Shown in pieces: positions 11,844-22,936 of a stretch of 64,000 nt of DNA; position 1 is the stretch's first letter, and each line of letters opens with the position of its first letter. The stretch is taken from the NCBI GenBank assembly GCA_027946365.1, contig JAPEUQ010000011.1, forward strand, positions 1,240,001-1,304,000, given 5' to 3'. Below the pieces are notes generated by a model. That model searched no databases and was not told where the DNA came from. It worked only from the letters and a program-made list of their open reading frames with translations. The translations under genes were made by a program, and so were the position numbers. This stretch comes from Kalmusia sp. IMI 367209 (lineage: Eukaryota > Ascomycota > Dothideomycetes > Pleosporales > Didymosphaeriaceae).

Positions 11844-12242
11844 ATGCAGCTCACCTTCTTCTACGCAATTGCCGCACTTCTATCTTCTGTAGCCATCGCC
11901 AACCCCGTCGAAGGCGATAACGTTCTCATGAAGCGTGGCATCGACATCTGCCCTCCACAATACCGCGTCGCCGGGGACCCTTGCAGCTTTGGTGGAGGCA
12001 ACAACACCCCACACGCCTGCGGTAAAAACAATCCGGCTGCTATTGTAAGTGCTCAATCTCATTCACCGTGTCTCTTTTCCTTTTGGAAGGAACTATGTGT
12101 ATTGTATCGGTATGATATAGCATTTGCTGATATTCTAACGCAGCTTCACTGTGTCAACGGCAAGTGGGCGGTCGAAAGGAAGTGCCCAGATAGTAAACGG
12201 TGCAAGTGCACTTCTGAAAGTGACATTGTGTGCAAGCTTTGA
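11844..12242 (+). CDS. Small cysteine-rich secreted protein, effector candidate
   Basis: Two exons, 11844-12044 and 12144-12242, give 99 residues; the 99-nt intron has donor GTAAGT, branch TCTAAC and acceptor GCAG and happens to be in frame. The N-terminus MQLTFFYAIAALLSSVAIA is a clear signal peptide. A short pro-segment ends in LMKR, a Kex2-type site, leaving a mature domain of about 68 residues with eight cysteines (ICPP, DPC, HAC, LHC, RKC, RC, KC, VC), enough for four disulfides. I do not recognise the family. Size, cysteine content, signal peptide, dibasic processing and the isolated position in a gene-poor stretch are the usual traits of fungal effectors or secreted antimicrobial-like proteins; that role is inference. 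A TATA box lies 115 nt upstream. Confidence 0.78.
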   Translation: MQLTFFYAIAALLSSVAIANPVEGDNVLMKRGIDICPPQYRVAGDPCSFGGGNNTPHACGKNNPAAIVSAQSHSPCLFSFWKELCVLYRYDIAFADILTQLHCVNGKWAVERKCPDSKRCKCTSESDIVCKL

Positions 12243-12270
12243 AGAGGAGATCAGGGCAACGCAAGGAAGA

Positions 12271-12286
12271 TGGCCTTTAAAGGCCA
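12271..12286. terminator. 16-bp perfect palindrome in the 3' region
   Basis: TGGCCTTTAAAGGCCA begins 28 nt after the stop codon of the small secreted protein gene. It could form a short hairpin in the 3' UTR or be a chance palindrome; the terminator label is only the nearest category. Confidence 0.25.
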
Positions 12287-12894
12287 ATGGGAAGCAGTAG
12301 CAGGGCTGCAATGAGGATTGTGTCGAGCTGGGTGAGATATTGTTGATGGAGCAGGCGAAGCAAAGTGTTCCGACCGAGTCACTCGTTACTATGTATCTTT
12401 TCGCTACTTACTCACTTATACATTCGTTCTTTACAAAATCCGTTCTAGGAACTTAGTGATACATGAAGTGATATCTGGAGGGACCTTAGGACACCTCCAT
12501 CATTCTACACCGGAATTTCTCTAAGCCTAAGCCATGTTGTGTCGATCATCAGTGATTACCGGCTTTGATGACAGACCACTCTTCTAAGCGTGAAGATTAC
12601 ACGCCTTGCATGTTCGAAAATATGTTTTGCGTAACAAATGGCGAGAAAGTCGAGAGGAGTGGTGGGGTTTTGATCATCAACATTGTTTTAGCGTCACGTG
12701 ATTGAGGCAACCTTTTTCTGCATAGGCGTAGCTTATATGAATGGGCATTTTATCCTAGCCACGACGCGACGCGTTTGGATGGCATGGTTTTTTAGTTCAA
12801 AATCATCAGCGCATGAACACGTCCGTATCAGTTGGTCATTCTAGGTCCTGCCAAATCAACAGAGCGATTTAAAATAGCAGTCACCTCGCTCTGT

Positions 12895-13110
12895 ATGCAC
12901 AACATTTTTTTTATCCTTGTCCTTGCTCTACTCGCTTTCTACTATGGCTTCATGGCCACCTCATGCTCGTGCCAGATTTGCACCTGGGTGAGGAGATCTC
13001 CCCTACGTCGTACCGAATTGCCTCACGAGTGCTTCGAGCAGCAGCCTAACTCGGACTTCCGCGCCGAAAGCCGCCCATTTTCTGCATCTTGCCTTGACAA
13101 GGCTCACTAA
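12895..13110 (+). CDS. Possible small secreted or membrane peptide
   Basis: A 71-residue open frame starting MHNIFFILVLALLAFYYG, which looks like a signal peptide or membrane anchor, followed by a basic segment with five cysteines (CSCQIC, C, C). No intron and no recognised homology. It could equally be a chance frame in AT-rich DNA, so it is kept only as a weak candidate. Confidence 0.22.
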   Translation: MHNIFFILVLALLAFYYGFMATSCSCQICTWVRRSPLRRTELPHECFEQQPNSDFRAESRPFSASCLDKAH

Positions 13111-14483
13111 CGGTGATAGAGCCAACATAGTCTCGTTAGTATATTAATGTGTGTAATAGGAAAGCCTGGAGGGCCAGGTTGTCGTAAGCGAGTACGAGCG
13201 CCGTCATATCGTGTTCTCTGAACCGGGTTGTTTCGAATGCACGTTTCAAGGAGACGAAGAATGCGTAACGTCGATAGTCCGACAAGAGCTTCCTGAACTT
13301 TCAACAAATTCACTGTATGTCGGAGAGGAGCTTGCACCTGCTGACTAGTCGAGCTTTGGAGAGTGGTGCTGATGAAAATTTGGTGTTCGTCGAACGTCGG
13401 ACACTGCCCACGATACCGCCTTCCATGACCATTTTACTAATGACCACGAAACCTCGGCATTGTAGAACAGTATCCATACCCGGTTGGTTCACCAGATTTT
13501 CTCATGGACCGCGGTTTCATGGACTGCCTTATCCGGTTAAATACTTAACAGAATCTGGTTTACTTAGCTTATCGCTCGTAATACGTCCCGATTCTCTGAT
13601 AGTGCGCTTCTGCGGCTGACTTCGCAATATACTTCTCGCAGGATACGCGGCTATATATTCGATGATGACAATCTCCCATGTGCTAGCCAGGAACGACTTT
13701 CCCATGGACTAAGAATAAACGCTGCCTGATGGACCATCCTGCAGATTCGCTTGGATATATTACGCGCACGTGCGCGGATGTCCACCTCTGCGGAGTCTAC
13801 TCCGGTGGTCAACAGACGAAATCCGATACTATGTTCGAGCAATTCGCAAGCGGCTTCTCCAGCGCCTCTTCTTCAGCCGTACACAGCTTCAGTTAGCATG
13901 GTCCTACTTCTTAGAAGAAACGACCTCGCAACGCAGTGGCCGTTCTGGTCATCATTTATTGCCCCCTTCGTGCCGCCATCCAGAACAGAAGATATGCTGC
14001 AAGAGCAATATACGGCATGTACCTAGAACTTCAACAGCGCCATACATGCAGCTCGTATTTTAGGTACTCACACATGCGCGCGACCATCTGGACCAATCGT
14101 TGGCCTGCTATATGATTTCTTGGCTGTCAGCTCTTATTATCTTGCGGTTCCTAACAGAGAAGGACGGCTTCCAATGCACAAACACCTGCAAAAGTTTATC
14201 GAGAACAGGCACAGAGGCGTTCCTCTGAGTTCTTTGATGATCATACGCATCTGGACCTCTTCGTATTCATCTATTTCCTTGTATGCAAAAAACCGGATAG
14301 ACTACAAGCAGTCCTCTGCCTCGATTGTGCCGGATATGCTTTTCATCGATCCGTGGTATAATAGTTTCTTATTTCCTCGATGAAGTATAAGTAGGTCAAT
14401 GATCCTCATCTACATTGCTGGATCTGTACAAAGTCCATCTTATTCCTCGATTCCCGGGTCCAGTCGTCTTTGCGGACCCCAAC

Positions 14484-15773
14484 ATGAAGTTATCAACATA
14501 TCTTCAAAATGTTCTTATATGTTTACCATCAGTTCTTGCTTATCCAGGGATGGGCGAGACCTTGAAAGATCTTCGACGATCAGCGAAAGTCAGCCGCGAG
14601 GAAGCGAAGCAACTCATTGGAGACCTAAAAACTCTCAAAGACACTCAGTTGACTACGATTGGCAAAGACATCAAGGCTATACTTCTTGATCAGAAAGATG
14701 CCCGTTCAAACGAAATAGACGCTTCTGCACCTCTAGGGACACCCGATAGCGCAGCATGCAAAGCCGACTTATGCTGCGTGTGGAAATGGATCTCATATGA
14801 GATGACTGCGAAATTCAACGGTACATCGGGTCGCTGCACAAAATATGCACGAGGTGCTGTTCGATTAGGATTCCACGATGCTGGGGTCTGGTCAAATACA
14901 ACTTCGTATGGCGGAGCTGATGGAAGCATCCTCCTCACAGACGAACTCAGCCGCTCGGACAACAACGGACTAACAGCAATAGCAGACCAAATGAAGGCTT
15001 GGTACACCAAATACAAGGGATTTGGGGTGTACGTTCGCATTTCCCTTTATGCGGAATGATAACCTGGTCGCTAATGTTCGTAGAACTATGGCAGACTTGA
15101 TTCAAATGGGCGCCACTGTTGCCACGGTAGTATGTCCTCTCGGTCCACGCATTCGTTCTTTCGTCGGTCGCAAGGACAACGCAAAAGCTGGACCGACGGG
15201 TCTCCTACCAGACGTAAACGACTCTGCAGATAAGCTCATTAAGCTCTTTCAAGCAAAGACAATCGACCCGCACGACTTAGCAGCTTTGGTCGGCGCGCAT
15301 ACAACGTCTCAACAGCATTTCGTCAATACCGCAAGAGACGGTGACCCACAAGACAGCACACCAGGTGTTTGGGATGTAAAGTTCTATGGGGAAACTGTCT
15401 CAACTACACCACCAAGAGTGTTCAAATTTGCCAGTGACCTTGTCCTGAGCAAGGACCCTCGGGTGAAGGATGAATGGCAAGAGTTCATTAATGGCCAGGA
15501 CCATTGGAATGAGGTAAGGCACCCGAATTTTTTTAAAAAAAAAACCCCCGTTGACAATTTTAGGACTTTGCGAAAGCATATACACGCCTTTCACTTCTTG
15601 GCGTCAACAACATTAACGACCTGAAAGAGTGTACGAAGGTTTTGCCTCCCGCGAGAAACTCATTCGTGAGCCAAGACCAAAAGCTACTCGATCTATGGTT
15701 ACAGGGGCAATACGACCAGCTGAACAATTTGGTAGATGAGGCAATCATGCTGACTGGTGTCAGCAAGAAGTGA
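14484..15773 (+). CDS. Secreted class II heme peroxidase (ligninase-type)
   Basis: Three exons, 14484-15028, 15084-15513 and 15564-15773, give 394 residues; both introns (55 and 50 nt) have standard ends. A signal peptide (MKLSTYLQNVLICLPSVLA) is followed by about 70 charged residues not typical of the mature domain, possibly a propeptide. The heme site is complete: distal RLGFHDAG (Arg127, His131), the calcium-site stretch SYGGADGSILL, CPLGPRIRSFVGR, and proximal LAALVGAHTT (His254). Fungal class II peroxidases use hydrogen peroxide to oxidise phenolics, lignin fragments or Mn(II) outside the cell. In ascomycetes these are generic peroxidases; I did not see evidence for a dedicated Mn site or surface Trp, so substrate class stays open. 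The second intron carries a T/A homopolymer stretch. Confidence 0.87.
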
Positions 15774-16024
15774 AGGAAAATGTTTTGACAAGACCGAAGA
15801 GACAATTCATGCTTGCTTCTATCTTCTAAATTCTATGTCTTTCTGTGGCGTTGTGAAGTGGCGCTGGCGCAGTCATGGCGGCGCGTCATGATTGGCTTTC
15901 GTATTCGGTTTGCACGCAGCATCTCAGCCTATTTAGCAAGCTCAGCCCTCAGGCGCTAACGTGCATATTGTCAATTTCTCAAGACCTTGCAACGTCCTCG
16001 AACTACGTGCCCTAATTATCACCA

Positions 16025-17559
16025 ATGACTACAGGCATCAGAGCTTCGTTTGGGCCCCGAGAATGGGCATTACAACCCGAGTTGTTGGAGCCCAACAAGG
16101 GGCACATCTACACGACCATCACAAAGATGAATGTACGTCAGCAAACTAAAGACTATACTGTACTTTCTGACCAGCGTAGGTCATTAGCGCCTCGCGATTG
16201 GACGTGGATGACGAGCATCTCCTCCCTTTGCTGACCTCGAGCGTCTCGAATGGCGCAGATTGGACGCTAAAACTGTCAGTAGAAGCGGAATTGAAGGAAT
16301 GCCCGCAGCTAACCAATGGCTAGACTTATCACCACGCGAGAAACATTGGCCAATCCAGACATCCGAAGATTGCCATACCCACCAGGCATTCTAGAAGCTC
16401 TCATAGAGTACTGGAAAATGACCGATATCTGCCTTAGTGTGCAATCAAGAGCAGGATCATGCTCCATGTTATTCAATCCAGTACCAGGCGATTCTACATA
16501 CAGTGGTATGCTCCAACGTTCTTTTGCTGAACGTATATCAAATGGGGACCTAAACATTGCTCTAGGTCTTGTCATGCGTTTGCTCTACGGTCTTCCATTC
16601 AGAGGCACACTAGCCATGGCTCACGACCGGAACACCCACACTACTCACGTCATTTGCTTCGGCATCACTTCAGAACATGCGCAAGCTTTACTAGCCTGCC
16701 TAAATAAAACCAAGGACCACGCGTCTTTTCCTCTACATGTCCCATGCATCCTTTCTGACATGGTTCTCAAAGGTCTCGAGCAATTTTCTTCAAATACATA
16801 CCGAGATTTCAACCCTGTCAGAGAAGCAATGGGAACAAACCTATACTTTAAACCCATGGACATGCGAGGGGCTCCTGATTTAACGGAAATGCCGAGAAGA
16901 CTTACAGCACTAGCAAATGCAACTGCGAGTAACTGTTCGTCTTTACGAGGGGTGGCCAACACCATTGACTGCATGGATTCGTTTCTCAAGCGCATGAGTA
17001 GCAAAGATGGACAGGAGGCTGCCATTTTTTGCGTGTTTGAGGACCGTTTGAGACTGTTGCGACAGATTGTCCAAAGTACATTGAGGAGGAACGACTATCT
17101 GAGTGAGTCAGTACAAGCGCAAGTACAGATGGTGAGTGTCGTGCCACTTTTGTGTTGTATAGAGCAGCCAATTTACTATGATAGGTCTACGCTCTACTTG
17201 CCCAGAAAGATAATGAGCTGAATCACCAATATGGAGCAGATATGCGGGTCATTGCTATCGTCACTCTCATATTCTTGCCTGGCACTTTCGTTGCCACGCT
17301 GTTCAGTGCTAGTTTTTGGGACTTCAACCCCACAAATGATGGGCAACTGGTATCGAAGTGGGTATGGTTGTATTGGGTCGTCACAGCTGTATTGACCCTT
17401 GGTGTTATCGGTATCTGGATGTGGTGGCCTTCACTCGCAAAATTCAGGGAGGGACGACGGCAGGCGAGAATTGGGAAGACTGAAGTGGATGTGGAAATGC
17501 AGGAAGTCACCATTCCGCTGAAATACGCGGTTCCGATTAGTGCGTATGACTGTCGATAA
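16025..17559 (+). CDS. CorA-like two-helix membrane protein
   Basis: Four exons, 16025-16132, 16180-16274, 16324-17131 and 17185-17559, give 461 residues; introns are 47, 49 and 53 nt and all phases close. The first 350 residues are soluble. Near the C-terminus comes VYALLAQKDNELNHQY, then the first membrane helix IAIVTLIFLPGTFVATLFS followed by SFWDFNP, and a second helix WLYWVVTAVLTLGVIGIWM. This is the arrangement of the many fungal CorA-like Mg2+-transporter-domain proteins, where a long coiled helix leads into two C-terminal membrane segments. The GMN pore signature of true CorA is not visible between the helices, so magnesium transport should not be assumed. The assignment rests on the TFVATLFS segment and topology. 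Confidence 0.75.
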
Positions 17560-17873
17560 GATCTGAGAGCTTAATCTTGGTTGTTGTCGGTGTCGCCCTT
17601 AAAGTAGATGGAACTTCAAATTTAATCAAGGATGGGATGGTCATTTCCGTTTCAGGCTAAGCGACATCGATATCATATCATGAGCTTATTGAAGAAGTTT
17701 GATTGGTCACGTGAAACCCCGCTAAGCACGTGGTCACGATGACGGATTTCTCGTGCGGTGCAGTTCAGACTTTTCTGATTGCTCATCGATGTTCTTATTT
17801 CAAATATCCTTTCAGACCTTTACGATTGCATCGTGCGAAAAGATCACGATACCAGCTCACTGCTGTTAGTGAT

Positions 17874-19370
17874 ATGGATATTTCCAACGCCACTCATCCG
17901 CAATGGTGGAAAGACCCAGGTATGCGGAAGCTCACCTTGTTGTTATCGGCGTGCTACCTGGGGGCGATCGCAAACGGCTACGTTAGTTCACTCATATCTA
18001 CTCTAATCGCAAACCCCAAATGGTTTGATGACCTTAGTGGACTTTCAAATGCAAAGCTACTGGGTCTGGTAGTTGCGGCTCAACCACTGGGCTGCATCGC
18101 TTCATTTTTTCCAGCACCTTGGCTTTCAGATAAATTCGGTCGTCGATCTGGAATTGTCTTTGGCAACATCTGCATGACTGGTGCATTCATTGGACAAGTG
18201 TTCTGCAAGACCTCCGCCCAGTTCCTTGCGACCCGCTTCATTTCAGGCTTTGGTGCAATTTTCAATATTATATCTTCATCAGCTTTGCTCTTGGAACTAG
18301 CTCATCCTCGTCAGAGAGCAATTGCCGGGGCCCTATTCAACACTTTCTTTTTTGTGGGCTCGATGACTGCTGCTTGGACCTCATATGGAGCTCTAAGGCT
18401 CTCAAATTCGTGGTCTTGGCGGTTGCCGGTGGCTATACAACTGTTTTGGACCATGGCTCAGCTTCCTTTGGTTCTCGTTTGCCCGGAGTCACCTCGCTGG
18501 CTTGTAGCTCATGGGAAAGTTGAGCAAGCAAGAATAATTCTAGCTACCTATCACGCAAATGGACGTACCGATGACGAACTGGTTCTCACTGAACTATCTA
18601 ACATGAGCTTGGAGAGTCCCTCGGAGGCTGGAGGTCGTGATGTTGGTTGGCTAGCTCTTTGTTCTACACCTGGAAATCGCAAGCGTCTAGCGTTATCCGT
18701 AGCAATCGGCATATCTACCCAATGGGTCGGCAACGGCATCGTCACCTTCTATTTAGCACCTGTCTTGCGAACCATCGGCGTCACTAGTTCTTTCCGACAG
18801 CAAGGCATAAACGGCGGTCTTCAGATCTACAACTGGTTCCTTGCATGCGGTGCTGCACTCCTTGCTGAAAAAGTTGGCCGCCGGCGCCTGTTCTTAACAT
18901 CTGCGGGCACAATGCTTGTTTTTATGAGCATGGTGACTGTTTGCTCCGCAGTCTACTCAACCTTTCAATCCATTGCAGCAGGCTACGCAGTAATCGTCTT
19001 TCTCTTTTTATTCCTCGGTGGCTATGTGATTGGCTTAACACCGATTCCAATCCTATACGTCAACGAAATTTGGCCTAGCCATCTCCGGGCCAAGGGAACT
19101 AGTGTCTTCTGGGTCTCCCAAGCTGTTGCCACCTGCTTTAATCAATATGTAAATCCCATTGCTCTGCAGAGGATCATGTGGAAGTATTACCTTGTTTATG
19201 TGGGGGTGCTGGTCGCTGTCATCATATTCATGTTCTTCTACGTGCCGGAAACAAAGGGATTATCCCTGGAGGAGATAAGTAGTATTTTCGACGGACAGCA
19301 TACTGACGGTATCATATTGGACGCGATTGGTCCTCGTGGAAACAACCCATTAGATCTCGACGATCCTTGA
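17874..19370 (+). CDS. MFS sugar-type transporter
   Basis: A single exon encodes 498 residues from the ATG at 17874; the frame is open further upstream, with another ATG at 17739, but the later start gives a normal short cytosolic N-terminus before helix 1 (LTLLLSACYLGAIANGY). Sugar-porter signatures are present: DKFGRRSG in the loop after helix 2, RFISGFGA, PESPRWL at the end of the first half, EKVGRRRLF in the loop of the second half, and PETKGLSLEEI at the C-terminal end. Twelve hydrophobic segments fit. The overall look (short central loop, PETKG end) is that of fungal lactose/hexose permease-like members. The substrate is unknown. The gene lies 315 nt downstream of the CorA-like gene on the same strand; no functional tie is evident. 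Confidence 0.86.
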   Translation: MDISNATHPQWWKDPGMRKLTLLLSACYLGAIANGYVSSLISTLIANPKWFDDLSGLSNAKLLGLVVAAQPLGCIASFFPAPWLSDKFGRRSGIVFGNICMTGAFIGQVFCKTSAQFLATRFISGFGAIFNIISSSALLLELAHPRQRAIAGALFNTFFFVGSMTAAWTSYGALRLSNSWSWRLPVAIQLFWTMAQLPLVLVCPESPRWLVAHGKVEQARIILATYHANGRTDDELVLTELSNMSLESPSEAGGRDVGWLALCSTPGNRKRLALSVAIGISTQWVGNGIVTFYLAPVLRTIGVTSSFRQQGINGGLQIYNWFLACGAALLAEKVGRRRLFLTSAGTMLVFMSMVTVCSAVYSTFQSIAAGYAVIVFLFLFLGGYVIGLTPIPILYVNEIWPSHLRAKGTSVFWVSQAVATCFNQYVNPIALQRIMWKYYLVYVGVLVAVIIFMFFYVPETKGLSLEEISSIFDGQHTDGIILDAIGPRGNNPLDLDDP

Positions 19371-19940
19371 CAACAAAAAAGGAAACAAATCTTGGAATTG
19401 AGGCGCTCGAAGAAATGCGGCTTTTATCATGCGTTCACTGTGGGACCAATCATGTTACAGACCCCGAAGAAATCTAATAGCTTACAACCGTTATATAAAG
19501 ATATTTACTCGCTACTTCTTCAGGAGACGATATCATGGTCAGCTGCTCTAAGTGATCGTGAAAGTGTCTATATCAAGATGGTGAAGTCCTCCGTCTTGAT
19601 CGGATTGCTATGCTCTGTGGGAGCTCGTAGACTTTCTGTCCCAAAGAGGTACTCACCCGATGGAGTTTTACTCTGAAGTCGAGGTCACCATACCGAAAGA
19701 GATTATCTGAGTAAATTTGTAGAAGTGCGATATTGACACAAAAAAGTACATTTGGGCTGTGTTTCAAAGTGGTTCACAAACAAGATTCTTGTAGATACAT
19801 CCCTCGTATGAGCAAGCTACATTGAAGCACTTGATAACGAATAAAATACTCGGTGTAAAACTTGAGCACGTATTACTAGCTATTAGACTTGTTCTCCTTC
19901 AATCAAGATAGATTAGACATGCAATTGCATTCCACGAGCT
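19371..19940. other. Convergent 3' region
   Basis: Holds the 3' ends of the MFS gene (+) and the DUF1996 gene (-). A short Arg-rich open frame near 19578 has no support. Confidence 0.5.
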
Positions 19941-21133
19941 TTACATATGCCCCATCATTTCTAGACTCTTGAGATAGTCGCTGGTGCCGCCATTTGGATC
20001 CCGGTCCTTGGGCTTACAGTTCTGATTAAACGGAATTTTTCCTTTCCCATGCGCCCCGTCGATAGCCATAAAAGATTGTCCCTTCGCTTTGAGCATATTC
20101 TGCGCAGCATCCTCGTACCATCCATTGATGAAGTCACCATGGAAACAATATCCGTCACCAATCTTTGCCACCTGTCAGCATATACTTCTACAGGATTGAT
20201 CTCAGAGCAAGACTACTCACCTCGCCACAAGCAAGCTTGAAAGGCGGCACACCGCTCCAACCACCCGGAATAGCAGCCCTAGTATTATACCTTACCGAGA
20301 ACCTCAAACTTGGCATTCTCTTCATACCACTCGGACATTTTCCTCCAGGACTAGCTGCCGCATATGCGTACTCGGTGACCTTGTTCGGATTGACGCAATC
20401 TGGGAATCTCAGAATGGCTTGCATATGCGCGCCGCAGGTCCCTCGCGGGAATGCAGCTCGCGGCCGGCTGTTGCGATCATCCGCCCCCGTGTCGCACCAC
20501 CATGTTATTGCAGTGACCTTCTCGTTGATGTCCGCCTGCGACTTGGCCGATGCATTGCCCGCGACCATGTGCAGGTCGCGTGGAAAGGGAATCTCCGCGC
20601 GATCAATATTCTCGTAGTATGTTTTGAAGGTGGCTGGATAGATTTCGGTGTAGGTATTGCCGTTAACGTAGTATAGCGTTGGCGCCCCTTCAATTTACTT
20701 AGTTCTTCTTTTGTATGAAGGGGAAGTAGATCGAGACGTACAGTACACCGATAGATCATTCGGATTCTCGCCAGATGGACAGCCCTTCTGCAGCTCCTCT
20801 GTGGTCGGTAGATCCTTAGTGACGATGTCCGAACCGTAAAATGAGTGCACTAGATTTAAAAGAAAAAAGTCAGTGTAGTTCATGAAAAGAGGGATAGATA
20901 CTTATGGGCCTTCGTCAGCTGCGATGTCAAATGCCTGAAATGTTCAGGTATGAATATAATCACGATGAAGAGCTGGTCAAAAATACCCACTTTGCACCCG
21001 GGCATTACTTACTGTGGGAAGCATATTTGCCTGGGAGAACAATAGGATCGATGTTCTTCCTCATGAAAGGCTTATGTTCGATATCAGTCAATGCGGAGAT
21101 GGTGCCCGCGAGGGCGAGAATGGTAAAGCGCAT
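19941..21133 (-). CDS. Secreted DUF1996-domain protein
   Basis: Four exons, 21013-21133, 20742-20849, 20221-20687 and 19941-20171, give 308 residues; introns are 163, 54 and 49 nt and phases close at every junction. The signal peptide is MRFTILALAGTISA. The domain begins HKPFMRKNIDPIVLPGKYASH and runs through HSFYGSDIVTKDLPTTEELQ, GCPSGENPNDLSVYWAPTLYY, GAHMQAILRFPDCVNP, KCPSGMKRMPSLRFSVRY and IGDGYCFHGDFINGW. These are the standard blocks of DUF1996, a family of secreted fungal proteins, some with WSC domains, with no settled biochemical role. Conserved Cys residues and the HGDF block are intact. The C-terminus ends soon after the domain, so there is no WSC or GPI-type extension. A TATA box is 61 nt upstream. 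Confidence 0.88.
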
Positions 21134-21982
21134 CGTGAAAACGACTTTGTAGCAACTCGTACACATCATGAGCTTCCAGATGGTACTCTTGAATATATAG
21201 TCTCGCTTGTAATGCCGGCATATCGGCCAGTGTGGGGTAGAATTGCCGGTGAATCATCTTAATCTAGAACATTTAATTTAAAGCCTAGTGCCGTCATGAG
21301 ATGGCTTTGTGGTGTTCTATGTAATCCAATCATGGCAATACATCCGGCGCTGTGGAACACAACCTATGAAATTTCCAGAGGAAGGAGATGCAATTCGTGG
21401 ACGATGCCCCATCTTGTGCAACCGCCTATACATATCAATATGTAATACTTTGGAATTTCGCAGCGAGGAACGGAGATGGCTCGGGAGAGTAGACCTCTGA
21501 CAAACCGCTGGTGAGGAAAATAATGACAGTGAGGCATAGTTGGATGAGTTTGTGGCTACTCCAAGGATGTGGAGGTCATTGAATCTCATTCCTTGATTGT
21601 GTGCAGGAAGCCGAAGGCCCAGCCACATCCCTGACTGTGTGGATTATAAAATTAATTACATATTCATTGCAAACCCTTTCAGCCCTTTCTGCCCAGGACC
21701 GAAGACTTAATTACAAATTGTCGTATTGGGTATCAAATTGTATGAACATAAAGAAATCTCTCTTTTTCAAAGAGAGTCGACGCAGCGGACCTAGTGCAGC
21801 TGTGTTGACAAACTAAGCCAACACCTTGCTCTAAGTGTTGAAGGGGTTCATGATCGTAAAGGAGACATCATACGATGAGACTCTTTCTGGTGCTGGTATC
21901 TCATCTACATCGGCTTGGTGCTAGAGCAATGGCGGTCTAGTTCAAGACCGGCTTGTGTAACCGCCTCTTTCCTGCGAATAAT
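21134..21982. other. Intergenic region
   Basis: Promoter of the DUF1996 gene at the left and 3' end of the next minus-strand gene at the right. The open frames are short and unsupported. Confidence 0.5.
21194..21199 (-). promoter_or_regulatory. TATA box of the DUF1996 gene
   Basis: TATATA on the minus strand, about 61 nt upstream of the ATG at 21133. Confidence 0.5.
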
Positions 21983-22936
21983 TCAGGTTCTCGCGATTAT
22001 GGCGTCTTCCTTACTTGGAGTCGTTGTCCCAATTTCTCTGGCAATGTTGGTGTCGCCTGGCTTTGCAGAATGGTGCATCTCTGCTGGCAACATAGTCCCT
22101 TCTAGCTCCGCTCGAGCAGTTCCGGCTGACTCGTAAGTCACGTACGGTGGTGGATCTGCTTTAGAGTCTGACAGTAGGATCGCATTATTATGGTATGCCC
22201 TCGCTTTCCGTCGGCGCACGAAGAAGACAGCAGCCACGATCCCAAGTATCGCAAGAACGCCCAGTGTGACTCCTACTCCTAGCCCCGCTTTTGCTCCGGA
22301 GGACATCCCGGATGAAGGTTCTGATGATGGGGTTACAATGGCCGTCGAGGAAGCAGCAGCGGTCGTGGAAGCACTAGATGATGAGCTTTGTGATACGGCC
22401 TCGGATGTGCTCGAACTGCTAGCGGCGGAGGAGATATGAGGGAGTTGTGCGCGTGCGGTCGTTGCTATCACAGGCGCATCGGCCGTAAAAGTTAGATCAT
22501 CGTCATTGCAGCAGCTCGTATTACGGCCAGTTACACCGGCTTCTAGTGTGCCTTGGGGCGCACAGCAGAATTCATTGCTAGGGTCGTAGCAATAGAAGAT
22601 GAAAGCGTTATAATGGTTGGGTTCCTCTATTTCAGATGGTCAGTTCATCCGTCACTTCGTGGACATTCCCCGAAATCGCACACCTTTTCCTTTACAGACG
22701 TTCGGGCAAGCTGGATCCTTGAATGTTTTGTCGGTACAGCCGTTACGCCAATAGTGATTCGCACCCTTCTCTGCGTTCGCAGGTTCCATACACAACCCAT
22801 TGGTCATGCACAAGTCTCCAGCCGCACAACAAGCCGAGTGCCCGCCATTCTCGACTGCAGTTATGTTGCAAGGAACGTAGGTAGCTGCGGTGTTTTCGTA
22901 TAGCGATCCATTGTTGGCATAGCATGCGGTGGACAT
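21983..22936 (-). CDS. Cys-rich single-pass surface protein with Ser/Thr stalk
   Basis: Two exons, 22684-22936 and 21983-22626, give 298 residues; the 57-nt intron joins CKGK to EEPNHYNAF. The N-terminal ectodomain is cysteine-rich, with SACCAAGDLCMTNGLCM, YWRNGCTDKTFKDPACPNVC, FYCYDPSNEFCCAPQG and TSCCNDDDLTF, then a Ser/Ala/Thr-rich stalk (about residues 155-210), one membrane helix (GVGVTLGVLAILGIVAAVFF), an RRRK stop-transfer and a roughly 70-residue cytosolic tail. This is a recurrent family in Pezizomycotina, annotated as hypothetical. The layout resembles wall-stress sensors (WSC/Mid2-like): ectodomain, glycosylated stalk, single helix. A sensing or adhesive role is inference from topology only. 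A classical signal peptide is not obvious, which is usual for this family. Confidence 0.78.

Larger units (their letters stand above)
12243..14483. other. Gene-poor intergenic stretch
   Basis: No firm gene. It contains a perfect 16-bp palindrome at 12271-12286 just after the secreted-protein stop, one weak small open frame at 12895-13110, and the promoter of the peroxidase at the right end. Confidence 0.5.

Noticed and set aside
13770..14063. Arg-rich overlapping open frames suggesting a transposon fragment
   Set aside because: No integrase, transposase or terminal repeat pattern could be recognised.
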